Assembly: GCA_903813345.2 (NCBI GenBank)
Contig: CAIIXF020000009.1
Location: 15,018,347 to 15,082,346, forward strand
Direction of reading: 5' to 3'
DNA from: Owenia fusiformis
Lineage: Eukaryota > Annelida > Polychaeta > Sabellida > Oweniidae
DNA: 64,000 bases
Below, one piece after another: positions 10,054 through 20,379 of this stretch (position 1 is the first letter of the stretch; each line of letters starts with the position of its first letter). A program made the translations under genes and the position numbers. Under the pieces are notes generated by a model, which saw only the letters and a program-made list of their open reading frames with translations, searched no databases and was not told the DNA's origin.

Positions 10054-12129
10054 CAGTGATCGCCTACTATTAAAAGTGCGTGATCAAAGACTCGACAAGA
10101 TGCGCAAAATTCGAAATGTCGGAGGAAAGGTATGTTTGTTTCTCTTTTCTTTACCACCTTAATGACATTTTACCTACAGATGGTATTCCATATGCTGTAT
10201 AAGAGACTCAAGATTCATTTGGTAACAGGATTCGGTGATTGGTTCAACCGAAATACCTGAACTGAGTTAAATAAATGAAGCAAAATCAAAAAACCCGCCG
10301 AATGAAAATGTATATTTCACCAAATTTTCTGTTTTTAGATTACCAAAACCACAAAACCAACATGCTTATGGTTAATATACATAATACTTAACATTACATG
10401 CATATCAGACGTTCCAACTCCCCTTCAGTATCGAGTAAGAAGGATGTTATGAAAACAATTTATGATCAGCCAAGTGGATTCTAATGATATGTTCTTTGCA
10501 TTTCAGAGTGGTTGGGTTTACATGATTTTACTGTCCTTCATTACGAACTCCTAAATTTCAAATCATTATAAACCACCTTGTAGAACATCATAAAGAAGAA
10601 GAGATGAAGATGAGAAAGATTACTGAAAATAGAGGCAAATCTAGAATGATAACAAGAAATTTCTCTGGAATAATACCAAATGAAGTGAAATCAATAAATA
10701 AACACATACTTGTAGAAAGTGATGAATTCATGACAATTTCAGTGATTGACAATAATCGAATGAAATCATCCAGAATCTCTGATTCAACAACTGCTACAAA
10801 ATCAAATAAAATTACCAATGAAATTGCAATAGAACGAGAATATCAATTAGTAATGAAATGACAATAAATGATTCTGAAATTACAATAGACTCTCATTCTC
10901 CAATAGTGTCCACCAGTTAATCTGAGATGATACCCCTCTGAGCAAAGCCTAAACTGGAACTTTTACTCGGTCCCATCGATCCACATAACTCTGTCATTAG
11001 AGATAATAGCATGGTATTTATTTCACATTTTGTAGAGTTTCTCTAAAAACGCTCACTGGTCGTTTATTTTGCATTCGATTACATACAATTCTAAAATTCT
11101 CAAGCTAATCACTTATAGACCTTAGTTGAAAATTGATCAATAAATCTACTGAATATTGAATACCTAAGAGGAGTTTTCCCTTATACCTGTCATTTATATA
11201 TGACCCAAGTTAGCCACCTCGTGGTGAAACTGGGAACTGACTACTGGCATCTACTGAAGGTTATTACGTCATTACATTACTTATTGATACCTTGCTGCAA
11301 AAGAATGATTTAACTCCCCAATGAAAAAGATAATGTACAATTCAGATTTTATATTTTATTACAATTACAATTACATTACAATTCGACAATCATCTTGGAT
11401 GCCAAGGTGTTTAGTTCTCATACTTTGGGATCAGAGGTGTAAAATAAATGGACTAAAATGGAACTTAAAAAACGGTTCCACTTGTAAGGTGTTACGCTTC
11501 AAGAGGTGTTTCACTTAGCAGGTTCTAGAGGTTCAGTGTATATATCATTTAATGGTAATGTATTCAAATCTAGGCAGAAAAACAAAATGAACACACACAC
11601 AGTGACCATTTAATTGACTGAATCAGTTTGGACATACATTTTGCAAGATCCCCATTTTCTTCTCTTGAAAAGCATATAGATATGGGTGTATGGTTTGCTG
11701 AAACTCACGCTATTGGCGGATCCATTCGTTTCTGTGTTAAAATATTTATTCCATGTTATTGAAGGGGAAACGTGAATTTCATCATGGTCAAATGGAAGTC
11801 CAAGACCCTACCTAAGTATAAAAAATTAAAGAGAGTAAAAATGTTCTATTGTTTTTGATATTTCAAACTTTTTAAATAAAATAACACATATTGTATCGCA
11901 TTTATATCTTTAAATTGTAAAATCAATAACATATACGAAAAATGGTCAAACTAATATATATTTCTCAAAGCATATGGGTGTTCTTGTGCCTACAAAACCT
12001 AATTGAATCACCAGTAGCCTGTAATATAAACACAAATAAATCTTTTAAAAGTAACCGTTACAAAATATTTGAATTTTGCGCATCTTGTCGATTCTTTGAT
12101 CACGCACTTTTAATAGTAGGCGATCACTG
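10054..12129. mobile_element. Mariner/pogo-type element, 2076 bp, nested in the Mutator-like element
   Basis: Near-perfect inverted termini of about 64 bp (10054-10117 and 12066-12129) start CAGTGATCGCCTACTATT and include AAAGTGCGTGATCAAAGA and GACAAGATGCGCAAAATTC. A TA dinucleotide flanks each end (10052-10053 and 12130-12131), as expected for Tc1/mariner/pogo insertion. The length would suit an autonomous element, but I found no DDE/D transposase. The longest frame (10604-10861, 85 codons) is lysine-, serine- and isoleucine-rich and unlike any transposase I know. Probably decayed or non-autonomous. Confidence 0.8.
10604..10861 (+). other. Unassigned 85-codon open frame inside the mariner-type element
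   Basis: A polar, low-complexity sequence (MKMRKITENRGKSRM...) with no domain, signal peptide or membrane segment. Chance occurrence in AT-rich DNA is the likeliest explanation. It is recorded because it is the only sizeable frame in the element. Confidence 0.15.
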
Positions 12130-12202
12130 TATATACAGTGCATCTGTCATTTCTCTGGAATGATGTACACTTTCCTCCAAAAGATTGAAAACAATTGTAG
12201 TA

Positions 12203-12667
12203 CAGTAAAACCTGTATATCTGAACACTTGGCTAATCCGAACCCCTCCCAATTTGAACATTTTTTGGTCCCGTTTTTTCTCCCATTGACTCAAATGTTTA
12301 AAAAACTTGAAATATGAACATCTCCCAATTTTGACAGTGAACAGTCATGTTTGAAAATTAACCTATCTAATCTGAACACATGAAATATCACATGTTCCAT
12401 AAATTGATCAAATATTTGAAAAAAACTTGAACGATCTCACTCATGGTGGGGCTTTCTAGGATGACTAAATTCATTTGAATCAGATTTTTATGTCACTCTA
12501 ATGCCAAAGCTAAGTAGTCAAAAGAACTATAATATTTATTGAGAATTTGTTTCTATTTCTTCAAAAACCTAAATCTTGCAAATGCAAAACCTCAAAATGT
12601 GAACACCTCCTAATCCATGTAATCCGAACGCTCTGAGCTGGTCCCTTGGATTAGACAGATTTTACTG
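12203..12667. mobile_element. Pogo/Tigger-like MITE, 465 bp
   Basis: Begins CAGTAAAACCTGTATATC and ends GATTAGACAGATTTTACTG, imperfect inverted termini of about 20-25 bp, flanked by TA on both sides (12201-12202 and 12668-12669). Internal ATCCGAAC and ATCTGAAC motifs recur. No coding capacity. CAGTAAAA-type ends with TA duplications are typical of pogo-derived MITEs. Confidence 0.85.
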
Positions 12668-12690
12668 TAGGTACAATCCCCTCTAAAATT

Positions 12691-13070
12691 TACTGAAATC
12701 ACTGGCTGGGAATTGGTGTTCGCTTACACACAGGTGTTCAATAGAGTATACTCATATGTTCGCTGGGCACAGTATTTCACTAAAGAGATGTTCATTATGA
12801 CAGTTTTACTGTACTGGGAATTGGTGTTCACTATACACAGGTGTTCAATAGAGTAGACGCATGTTTTCACTGGGCACAGATCTTCACTAAAGAGGTGTTC
12901 ATTAGGATATTTTTACTGTACTGAACTCACTGGCTGGGACGGAATCGGTGTTCACTTTAATATACACAGGTGTTCAATAGAGTAGAGGCATGTCACTGGG
13001 CACAGATCTTCACTAAAGAGGTGTTCACTATGACAGTTTTACTGTACTGAAATCAATCACTGGGAATTCA
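12691..13070. repeat. Tandem repeat of 107-126 bp, three units
   Basis: Units start near 12691, 12812, 12919 and 13045. Each holds GGTGTTC, ACACAGGTGTTCAATAGAGTA, a CTGGGCACAG block and CACTAAAGAG, and ends TTTTTACTGTA or GTTTTACTGTA. The unit end resembles the terminus of the adjacent pogo-like MITE, so the array may have grown from one end of such an element. Confidence 0.85.
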
Positions 13071-13429
13071 CTATATACAAAATTGAAATCTGTGTATCAT
13101 GCCACCCCTGCAAAATAATTGACTTGCCCACTTGGTCTCTTGGATCCACTTGCAAAATATATATAGTAGATGTGAATATTTTCGAAACAAATGAGTGATA
13201 TATACACATATTTTGTACCAAATGCGTGACATAAACGGCAATCGCGTGCAAAGACCGAACGGAATGCGTTCGCTTTTTTCGCCATTCGGTATTTTACCGT
13301 GTTGGCCAGGGGGGAGATTGCCCAAAGATGCCCTATCATATTAGCACGTTCGAAAACAAATTTTATAAACAGGCCTCAATTTGCCGTTGAAATGGATCTC
13401 CAAATTTTCACTGTAGTTTTATGAGTATT

Positions 13430-13620
13430 CTTTACAAGTATGGATCGAGTAACTTCAATAGTATTACCGTAGGTTTGAAGTGACGATGTTGAACTGATGT
13501 AAACGCCATTCCCACGATTTCAAATTTAACTCTGCGCATGCGCAGCACTGAGAGAGCATGTGCCCATGATTGTTCACGTGATCGAATCCTGCAATTTGAT
13601 TGGAGATGAAAAAAGCACTT
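13430..13620. repeat. Dispersed repeat, copy 1 (second copy at 28405-28590)
   Basis: Shares TACAAGT-TGGATCGA, TAACTT-AATAGT, a CTGAGAGAGC block, CATGATTGT-CACGT and TCCTGCAAT with 28405-28590 in the same orientation. No coding potential. Confidence 0.75.
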
Positions 13621-13624
13621 GGTG

Positions 13625-13765
13625 GAAAATGTGTATACCCTCTGGGAGCCACCAGCATGCATTTTCTTGGTGTTGTATTCTCTAAACTACCCAATTTTTC
13701 ACAATTCTGAGCATTTTCAAGATTTATGGGCCACTTGAAAATTGTCAAATGTTCACCCCTTGATC
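13625..13765. repeat. Inverted partner of 9496-9642
   Basis: Reverse-complement match to 9496-9642, including TACCCTCTGGGAGCC and ATGCATTTTCTTGGTG. Confidence 0.8.
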
Positions 13766-14265
13766 CTTTTGAAAAACTTAAATTGGCAAAAGCTGGTTAT
13801 ACGAACCTGATATGACCTAGCTTGCAAGCTTTTTCTTGACGGTTTGTGTTTATTTTCCTTGTACCCTTGCATGCTTTGGATTTTGTAGGATGCAAAACAA
13901 AGAATCTACTTATTTAGTTGGCATTAGATTCTTAACTATACAAATCCAAATTGAATCAAAGTTGATAAAATCATAAGACGGTTCTCTTTAAACCATATAA
14001 AAAAATTGACCTCCTGAAAATATGCACGATGCGCCACTGTTACAATGTTATGGGAAAAGCACAAATATTTTTACTGAGGAGGTAAGAAACGTTCACATTC
14101 GAATGTGCTTGAATACATTAAACCTGCACATCGCTCCAAAACGCAATATGTTGACATATATTGTTTTTACATTTTCAAGCTCTAATATAAAGTTTATGTA
14201 AATAAAATAAATTATCTGCGTAATGTCAAAGAACAATCATTTAGTTAAAAAAAATAAAAAGGCGA
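13766..14265. other. Interior of the Mutator-like element, nothing recognised
   Basis: About 0.5 kb of AT-rich sequence with no gene or repeat partner seen. Confidence 0.35.
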
Positions 14266-14331
14266 ATGCGGGATTCGAATCCGGGCCTCCCGCGTGCTAA
14301 GCGAGCATTCTTCCGCTAGACCACCGTGATT
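14266..14331 (-). pseudogene. tRNA-like relic (alanine AGC anticodon loop) or SINE head
   Basis: On the minus strand, GGTGGTCTAGCGG resembles a D-arm/A-box region. CTCGC-TTAGCAC-GCGGG forms a five-pair anticodon stem (one G-T pair) with AGC in the anticodon position, and GGATTCGAATCCC resembles a T-arm/B-box. A T-run (CCTTTTTATTTTTTT) follows, as at Pol III terminators. The 5' bases do not pair with ATTCGCC to make an acceptor stem, and the T-stem has mismatches, so this is probably a decayed tRNA or tRNA-derived SINE head. Confidence 0.55.
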
Positions 14332-14656
14332 TTATGAATGGTGGAAGTAATTAAACGCTACTTATTTTGAATGCTATGATTCGGAAGTGACGTCACGTTC
14401 TTCATTTAGAAAGCTTTCCAAAATCATATCGCCGGCTCCGATCGAAGTCCAGCTTTAAATATCTTTAACTCTCTTGGGACAGATTCTTAAGTTCTATACA
14501 CAAAGTAATATTTCCAGCAACTTCATATGGACTGAGAAATATCTAGAAGGTCGAAGGGTTTTTATAAAAATATATTTCAAAAGTTCTTGACACGCTGTAA
14601 GTCGTAGGTCGCAGGGTCGAAGGGTCGAAGGGTTTTTAGTACATTCCCATCTAATG

Positions 14657-15159
14657 ATAGGTACGGTACATGTACTTAAAATTTTAAGATTCTGCTTTCC
14701 TATCTGATTACTGAACCTGAAGGTATCTCTTCTGTAACTCAAACACTGATATTGATAAAGTTGGTTGCTGATCTTGAATTTAATCCAATAGTAATTAACA
14801 TTTTTCGCTTTGTAAATGATATTGAAGAAAAGACAATCCGGCTCTTGCCTATAATCCAAAGCATAAATACAAGGATGTTGATGTTTCAAAAACATGTATT
14901 AATTGGAAACATTTTCAGTTTAATCTACTTAATTAGACTTCTTTGATATTGGAGAAGCAGTTATTTCGGCACTAGCTTAATCCAAATCATAAACAATAGG
15001 CAGGAAATACAATCTTTGGTGTTTCATAATATGTGTGTATTTTCAGTCAGAAACATTTTTTGTTGAGACAGGAGAAAAATAGAAAAATTCCACAGAACAT
15101 TTTGTTGTATTGTTCAGAAAACTGAATGAATCAAGAAAGAGTTTCCAAATAAATTACAA
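14657..15159. other. AT-rich interval, nothing recognised
   Basis: Flank of the Mutator-like element. No gene seen. Confidence 0.35.
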
Positions 15160-15395
15160 GAATGACCAGGGCCAAAAATGAATACCCTTGATTCTCTTCA
15201 ATATAATAGAAATAATATCTCTATGAACATGAACTTGAAGTGATATTCAGTACCAAAAATGAATAAACCTTATTCTTTATAGAAATAATATGCCAATGAG
15301 AATGAACTTGAAGTCATATCTAATGCCAAAAATGAATAAACCTTGTTCTCTTCAATTGATTAGAAATAATATGCCAATAAACATGAACTGCCATA
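15160..15395. repeat. About 80-bp tandem repeat, three units
   Basis: Each unit holds CCAAAAATGAATA, TTCTCTTCAAT-type, AGAAATAATAT and ATGAACTTGAAGT. It is the inverted counterpart of 8385-8575. Confidence 0.85.
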
Positions 15396-15460
15396 TTTTG
15401 AAACATAATCATGCATTCAATTCATTTATATGTTCTTCATGTTTTTGTTTGTCTCATTCT

Positions 15461-15540
15461 CACGCCTGACCATCGACAAGGTACAGTCACGTGACAGTGA
15501 CAAAATATACCGTAGTACACTTTTGATGTACGATGTCATT
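15461..15540. repeat. Well-conserved 80-bp segment, inverted relative to 22945-23029
   Basis: Contains ATCGACAAGGTACAGTCAC, a GACAGTGACAAAATATACCG block and GTACACTTTTGATGTACGAT. The reverse complement occurs at 22945-23029 with very few differences. The rest of either copy does not match, so this is a shared element end or a small dispersed repeat. Confidence 0.85.
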
Positions 15541-15903
15541 TCCGTCATTTTAGATCGCCATTTTCTAGAATGAGGAAGCGGGGAAAGAACTAGCATTGAT
15601 TTGATCAATATTGTGTCAGTTCATCATCAGGTAGTTGTTGGATTCGATTTGTAATTAAGTTGCAAATATGCATATCTACTTCAAATGATCCTCAGCAACT
15701 TCAATATCTTGTTATAGATCTACCCATTACGTCAGGGATCTCTAAATCTTGACTGAATTTCGCAAAATTCTCTCTAATTTTTGTTTTGCAATGCAAATAA
15801 CAGCCAAACTACGACTAACACAACTTAAGATAAGTATACAAATATACATCCAGAGTTAATGCAAAACCGCTTTTTACTTTGGATGCTACTACGAAAAATA
15901 GAT
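15541..15903. other. Interval without recognised features
   Basis: A GATCGCCATTTT motif lies near 15553. No gene seen. Confidence 0.35.
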
Positions 15904-16239
15904 AATGTATGTTGTCAACTCGAATGTATGTTGTCACATTGGCCTTACGGATCTCAATTCACATTTAATTTTACAGTGAATGAAATGCTATAATGTACGT
16001 GTAATAGAAGGAACATATTTGATAATAAGTAATAAGAACAACGGCAATGCCAAAGCGTAGCGAATCCCATCGAACAAAAATACAAACAAAATATATAGCA
16101 AATATTGTAAAATAACATCCATCTGCACCATTTTCAAAATGGTTGCTCACTAGCCAAGTCGTCATCAGAAGTAATATGCTTTTAAGTAGCCACATATAAA
16201 AAAATTTAAAAATCGCACACACATACATGTAAATGCTGG

Positions 16240-17235
16240 CCATTTTTAAAAATGGCCACCTACTACCCAAAATGTCATGAGACAGTATGCAATCCTTACG
16301 AGTATTCACATATCAAATATGAACAAAATCGCTCCAATACTTTTCGAGTTATAGTAAAAAATGTAAAAATGACAGCAATTTTTTAAAATGAAAATCTACT
16401 ATGTGAAGTGTCATGAGACAGTGTGCAAGGTTCATAAGTATTCACATACCAAATATGAACAAAATCGCTCCACCACTTTTCAAGTTATAGTAAAAAACGT
16501 AAAAAATGGTGGCCATTTTTCAAAATGGTCGCCTTCTACCCAGAGTGTCATTAGACAGTGTGCCATGCTTATAGTATTCACATATAAAATATGAACAAAA
16601 TCGCTCTACTACTTTTTGAGTAAGAGTGAAAAATGTAAAATGTAAAAATGACTACCCAAAATGTCATTAGACATTGGGCCATGTTTAAAGTATTCACATA
16701 CCAAATATGAACAAAATCGCTCCACTTCTTTTTGACTTACAGTAAAAAATGTTAAATAAAACACGTAAAAATGGGGGCCATGTTTCAAAATGGCTGCCTA
16801 CTACCAAAAATGTAATTAGACATTGTGCCATGCTCAAATTATTCACATACCAAATATGAACAAAATCGCTCAAATACTTTTCAAGTTACAGCAAAAATCG
16901 TAAAATGACGTGCAAAGGCAGCCATTTTTCAAGATGGCTGCCATGAATTTCTTCTGTCTTTACATTTCTAGCTTAATCAATGTCCTATATAACTTTTTTA
17001 CATTGAAAACATATTGCTATTACAGTTTTATATGCAGTACCTAAATTACTGTAAAATCGGCACTAAAATGGCCGCCATTTTTAAATAAGCGGCCATTTTG
17101 AAAATCGGTTTTCGAGCAGAACTCCTACCCCCATTGGGTATATGTGTACAAAATATGAACAAAATCAGCCCAACGGTATTTGAGTTATTGCCCGGATGGA
17201 CGGACGGACGAACAGACGGATGGAGGCGTTCCCTA
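16240..17235. repeat. Irregular tandem repeat (117-150 bp) with AAATATGAACAAAATCGCTC
   Basis: GAACAAAATC starts at 16321, 16457, 16592, 16709, 16858 and 17157. Each is followed by a (T/C)ACTTTT-GAGTTA-type block, usually a GGCCATTTTTCAAAATGG block, and a TGTCAT-AGACA-TG block. The last unit runs into a GGACGGACGGACGAACAGAC simple stretch. No coding. Confidence 0.85.
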
Positions 17236-17421
17236 TATCCCTCTGAACTTCGTTCGATGGGATAATAATACTAGTAATAGGCATATCAGATATATTTACT
17301 CTAATATTTTGTCCGTTAATCCATAAAATTGCATTGATATGATTAAATTTCAATGTTACTAATTCTTTTTTTGTGTTCCATAACCTGGCTTTTGAACTTC
17401 TGCACTTTCCAGATATACATA

Positions 17422-17964
17422 GTGTCCCAAAGTATGCTCCCCCTAGGCAGACATATACCAATTCCTCCATAGTATGTGTCATATATCATTTTTAAGCTTA
17501 TCCAAAGTTACATTGATTTGCCAAATATGATGGTTCAAATGGTAAAAAGTAACAGACATTTCACGTGACATGAATGTGACAGAAAATATGGATGCTATTC
17601 TCGAAGATAGGATGGATATTGAGTTCTAAAAAGATGACGTTTAGAGTAGATACTCCAAGGAAACTCTTCTTATGCCTTAAAAGGGTATTATGAGGATTAC
17701 AAAACGCCATATCCCTATTTGAAGCCTGTTTAAGGTCATATATTGAAAGTATTGCTGCATGGCGGCTAAGGAGACACACCGACTATTGTTTTGGTGTAAA
17801 ACTGACTTTAATTTTGGCCAAACACTAACTTTTCTCCATTTGTGAGTTGAACCATGATACTCGGCAAATTAATGTAACTTTGGATGAGCTTTAAAATGAT
17901 ATATGACACATACTATGGAGACATTGGTATGTGTCTGCCTAGGGGGCCCATACTTTCGGGACAC
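17422..17964. mobile_element. Fold-back MITE, 543 bp, about 105-bp inverted termini
   Basis: GTGTCCCAAAGTATG at 17422 is mirrored by CATACTTTCGGGACAC ending at 17964. The arms continue through CCCCCTAGGCAGACA, CCATAGTATGTGTCATATAT and ATCCAAAGTTACAT. The loop (about 17527-17860) is not repeated elsewhere in the window. Confidence 0.9.
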
Positions 17965-18319
17965 CCTGTTGCATAAATTTTGAAAGTCATCTTGGATTAG
18001 CTACCTAGTATAGATCTCTCCATGAACTCCTTAAGATTATTAAAATTCATAAAAGTGCAACTAAACATAACGTAACGTACCGACGCCGAGTGGTCAAAGA
18101 GGTCGGAAGAAAACACGCCATGGTCACATATTAATCACCATATTAACACTTTCATAAAATAAAATAGCATTCAACAAAAAATCACTTTTACCTGTTATCT
18201 GTACTAGGGATACAGGAGCATGTTCGTTGAACATCACTTGTTACGCATAAAACCCTTAATGCATTTTGAAATTAAATCATTGCAATGTTTAATATCATAA
18301 CTCATGAATTTCAATTACA
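17965..18319. other. Interval without recognised features
   Basis: No gene or repeat partner seen. Confidence 0.35.
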
Positions 18320-18818
18320 GGGACAACATACACTGTGAGTTGACAACGTACATTTCTGATTTTTTAAATTATACCAAATGCATGAATATTTATTAAATCT
18401 TCACTCGTCTTAAACTGTTTAGTTTACAGAAACACATTCTCATAAAAATATTCGACAATCTGAGACGTCAGGGGAGAAAATTATCAAAGGAAATGTGTAA
18501 AAAACAACATTTTTCCAACCGAACAATTGTATGGGTAGACTTACAACGAAAAAAATCGAGCACTGCTCGAAGATCTTTTAAGTAATTAGAAAAATAAATG
18601 TCTTTTTTTTTTTTATTATTTTTTTTTTATTATTATTTATTGCTCTCACTATTTACAACAGTGGCACATGAGGAGTATCAGTGCGGCAGAATGACATATC
18701 ATTAAAATACAACATATTACAGCATTAAAAAACATTAAAATATTTGTTAAAATACATTACAATACTGATAATAGACTTTTATCTTCATTGTCATTACAGA
18801 AAGTGAAAGTGAATAAAA

Positions 18819-19416
18819 TCAATGTTTGAATATCTCTTTATTGATATCAACTAAAAATGTTTTTGATAGCTTATCAAAAGTAGAACCTAGGTCCTGTCCC
18901 CAATATATAGCTACATCATCCCCCAAAATCCAACGTGTTTTCTCAGAAATGGAAAGTTGTAAAAAACTATTGACAATTGAATCCGGGCATTCTTTATTAA
19001 ACTTTTCAAAAAACATATTTCGTTGTGTTGTTGTGGATGGGCAAGTAAATAAGCGGTGTTCAAGTGTATCTTTTTCTGAGAGGCAAGTACTACAGAACCC
19101 ATCTGACAGTCCCCTCCTTTCAAGATCAGTATTCAAGCCCAGACATTTAGCGCGAGCTCTGAATTTGATATGCTGGCTGTAAAAATCCATGCCTGTTTTC
19201 AGATAATTTTCTAAAAAAGTATGGTTCTTAACAGTCTTGAATAGTGACAATGATGATTTATCGCATATTGCCTCATTAAAGCATCTTACCCATTGTTCAT
19301 TTGAAATATTTAAATAAGATGTGTACCAGTTAGTATCGTCAGGGTATATAACATCATCAAGTCCAGCCTCAGTTAGGATTGAGTGGACATTTTCCATAAA
19401 AGGCCATGGTGCCTTG
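18819..19416 (-). pseudogene. LINE ORF2 C-terminal part with zinc-knuckle-like motif
   Basis: About 195 codons on the minus strand. The motif CSTCLSEKDTLEHRLFTCP (about 19035-19095) gives C-X2-C-X8-H-X4-C, the knuckle found near the C-terminus of many LINE ORF2 proteins. Just upstream is FYSQHIKFRARAKCLGLN, a typical basic linker. Translation ends at a stop at 18819, about 180 bp before the A-rich tail, so the 3' UTR is short. Its N-terminal side is cut by the MITE at 19417. With one copy of the GCCTTG duplication and the MITE ignored, the frame runs on into 19899-20368, so the MITE entered an open frame. Confidence 0.8.
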
Positions 19417-19898
19417 CAGGCCTGTCAACTGTCCCGCAATTTGCGTATTTGTCACGCATTTGCTGAAGAATTTGAAGTCACGCCAGTTATATTTGCGTGA
19501 CAGAAAATGTCACGCAAATACGCATTTTACCTGGTAATTGTCAAGCAAAAATATTTCTGTAGAAAAATTTCTAAAAAAGATCGTCTACACAGCAAAAATA
19601 CGAACGCCGGAAAAAAACGTACGCATTTCGTTCGGACTTTTCACGCGAATTACGTATATGTCACGCATTCCGTTCGAAATTTTTCGTACCTACCCCCCCC
19701 CCCCCCCCGTTGACGGATGTTTGAAACGCGAGCGTAGTGAGGTGTTCAAAATTTGGCAAGATGTCCTAAAATTTAAACCAAGGTGTTCAAAATTTGGATC
19801 AAGGTGTTCAGATTTGGACCAAGGTGTCCACATTTTGAGGGGAGGTGTTCAACATTTCCAAGTCACTCATGTTAGGTGTTCCCAAGTTGACAGGCCTG
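19417..19898. mobile_element. 482-bp hAT-like MITE inserted in the LINE
   Basis: Perfect 14-bp inverted termini, CAGGCCTGTCAACT (19417-19430) and AGTTGACAGGCCTG (19885-19898), flanked by GCCTTG direct duplications (19411-19416 and 19899-19904). Six bases is shorter than the usual 8-bp hAT duplication, so the superfamily is tentative. The left half carries GTCACGCA and ACGCAAAT motifs. A C-run (19686-19708) is followed by five degenerate AAGGTGTTCAAAATTTGGA-type units. Related pieces lie at 9128-9312 and 23821-24094. Confidence 0.9.
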
Positions 19899-20379
19899 GC
19901 CTTGTGACCAAGCTTAAACTCATGTAGCAAATAATTGAAAATATCTTTATGGAGTCCATTCTTCAAGGAACTTTTTAAATAAATAAAATAATCAATCTGG
20001 CGTTTATGTATAATATCACAGATTGGTCTCCACCCAAGGTCACCAAGGAGGGATTCTCTTGCAGGGTTGCATTTGAGTTGCATTAAGGCCTTAGCCATTT
20101 TGTATTGCATAGTGCTAAGATATTTTTCGGTGGTCTTATTCAGTAACATTACTCCACAACCATGGAGTATTGCAGGCAAAAACATTCCGTTATACATTGT
20201 ATTGCCAAAATCAATTCTTTTCATATTACAATGCTTTGTCAGTGTAGAGCAAATCATATTTTGAATTCTTCTTGACTTGGGTTTTAAAGTGTCTTTAATG
20301 TGGTAAGTATCCTTCAAAGAACGGTCAAAATAGATACCCAAATACTTGTAGACTTTTACTTCTGTCAATTCATGTTCCC
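19899..20379 (-). pseudogene. LINE reverse transcriptase, region after the palm
   Basis: Minus-strand frame beginning after the palm segment: VYKYLGIYFDRSLKDTYHI matches the conserved post-FADD block (YLG-x2-ID-like) of LINE reverse transcriptases. ILHGCGVMLL and WRPICDIIHKRQIDYF follow, the usual thumb-like region. It is out of frame with the preceding palm by one base, the shift falling near 20383-20395 by an A-run. That could be a decay mutation or a sequencing error. Downstream it is cut by the MITE at 19898. Confidence 0.8.

Larger units (their letters stand above)
8971..14647. mobile_element. Mutator-like element (5677 bp), 0.1-kb inverted termini, 9-bp target duplication
   Basis: The termini are 8971-9074 and 14546-14647, inverted to each other. 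They begin GGAATGTACTAAAAACCC, then hold repeated CCCTTCGACC, a TACGACTTAC block, GTGTCAAGAA and a second CCCTTCGACC. The flanks are a perfect direct duplication CATCTAATG at 8962-8970 and 14648-14656. Long termini plus a 9-bp duplication are the classic signature of the Mutator superfamily; that assignment is inference, since I see no MULE transposase inside. The interior is a patchwork of other repeats (9128, 10054, 12203, 12691, 14266), so this is a non-autonomous element or one filled by later insertions. The minus-strand frame at 14494-14895 runs across the right terminus and is spurious. Confidence 0.85.
15904..18355. mobile_element. Possible 2.45-kb element with about 35-bp inverted ends
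   Basis: AATGTATGTTGTCAACTC plus a second ATGTATGTTGTCAC (15904-15936) is mirrored by GGGACAACATACACTGTG and AGTTGACAACGTACATTT (18320-18355). The paired direct repeat within each end supports a real terminus. No target duplication was seen, and the content is other repeats. Confidence 0.45.

Noticed and set aside
14494-14895. 133-codon minus-strand open frame
   Set aside because: It crosses the Mutator-like terminus and both flanks and has no domain.
15971-16309. 112-codon minus-strand open frame with hydrophobic stretches
   Set aside because: It runs through AT-rich sequence into the GAACAAAATC repeat zone; the hydrophobicity is what such DNA gives by chance.
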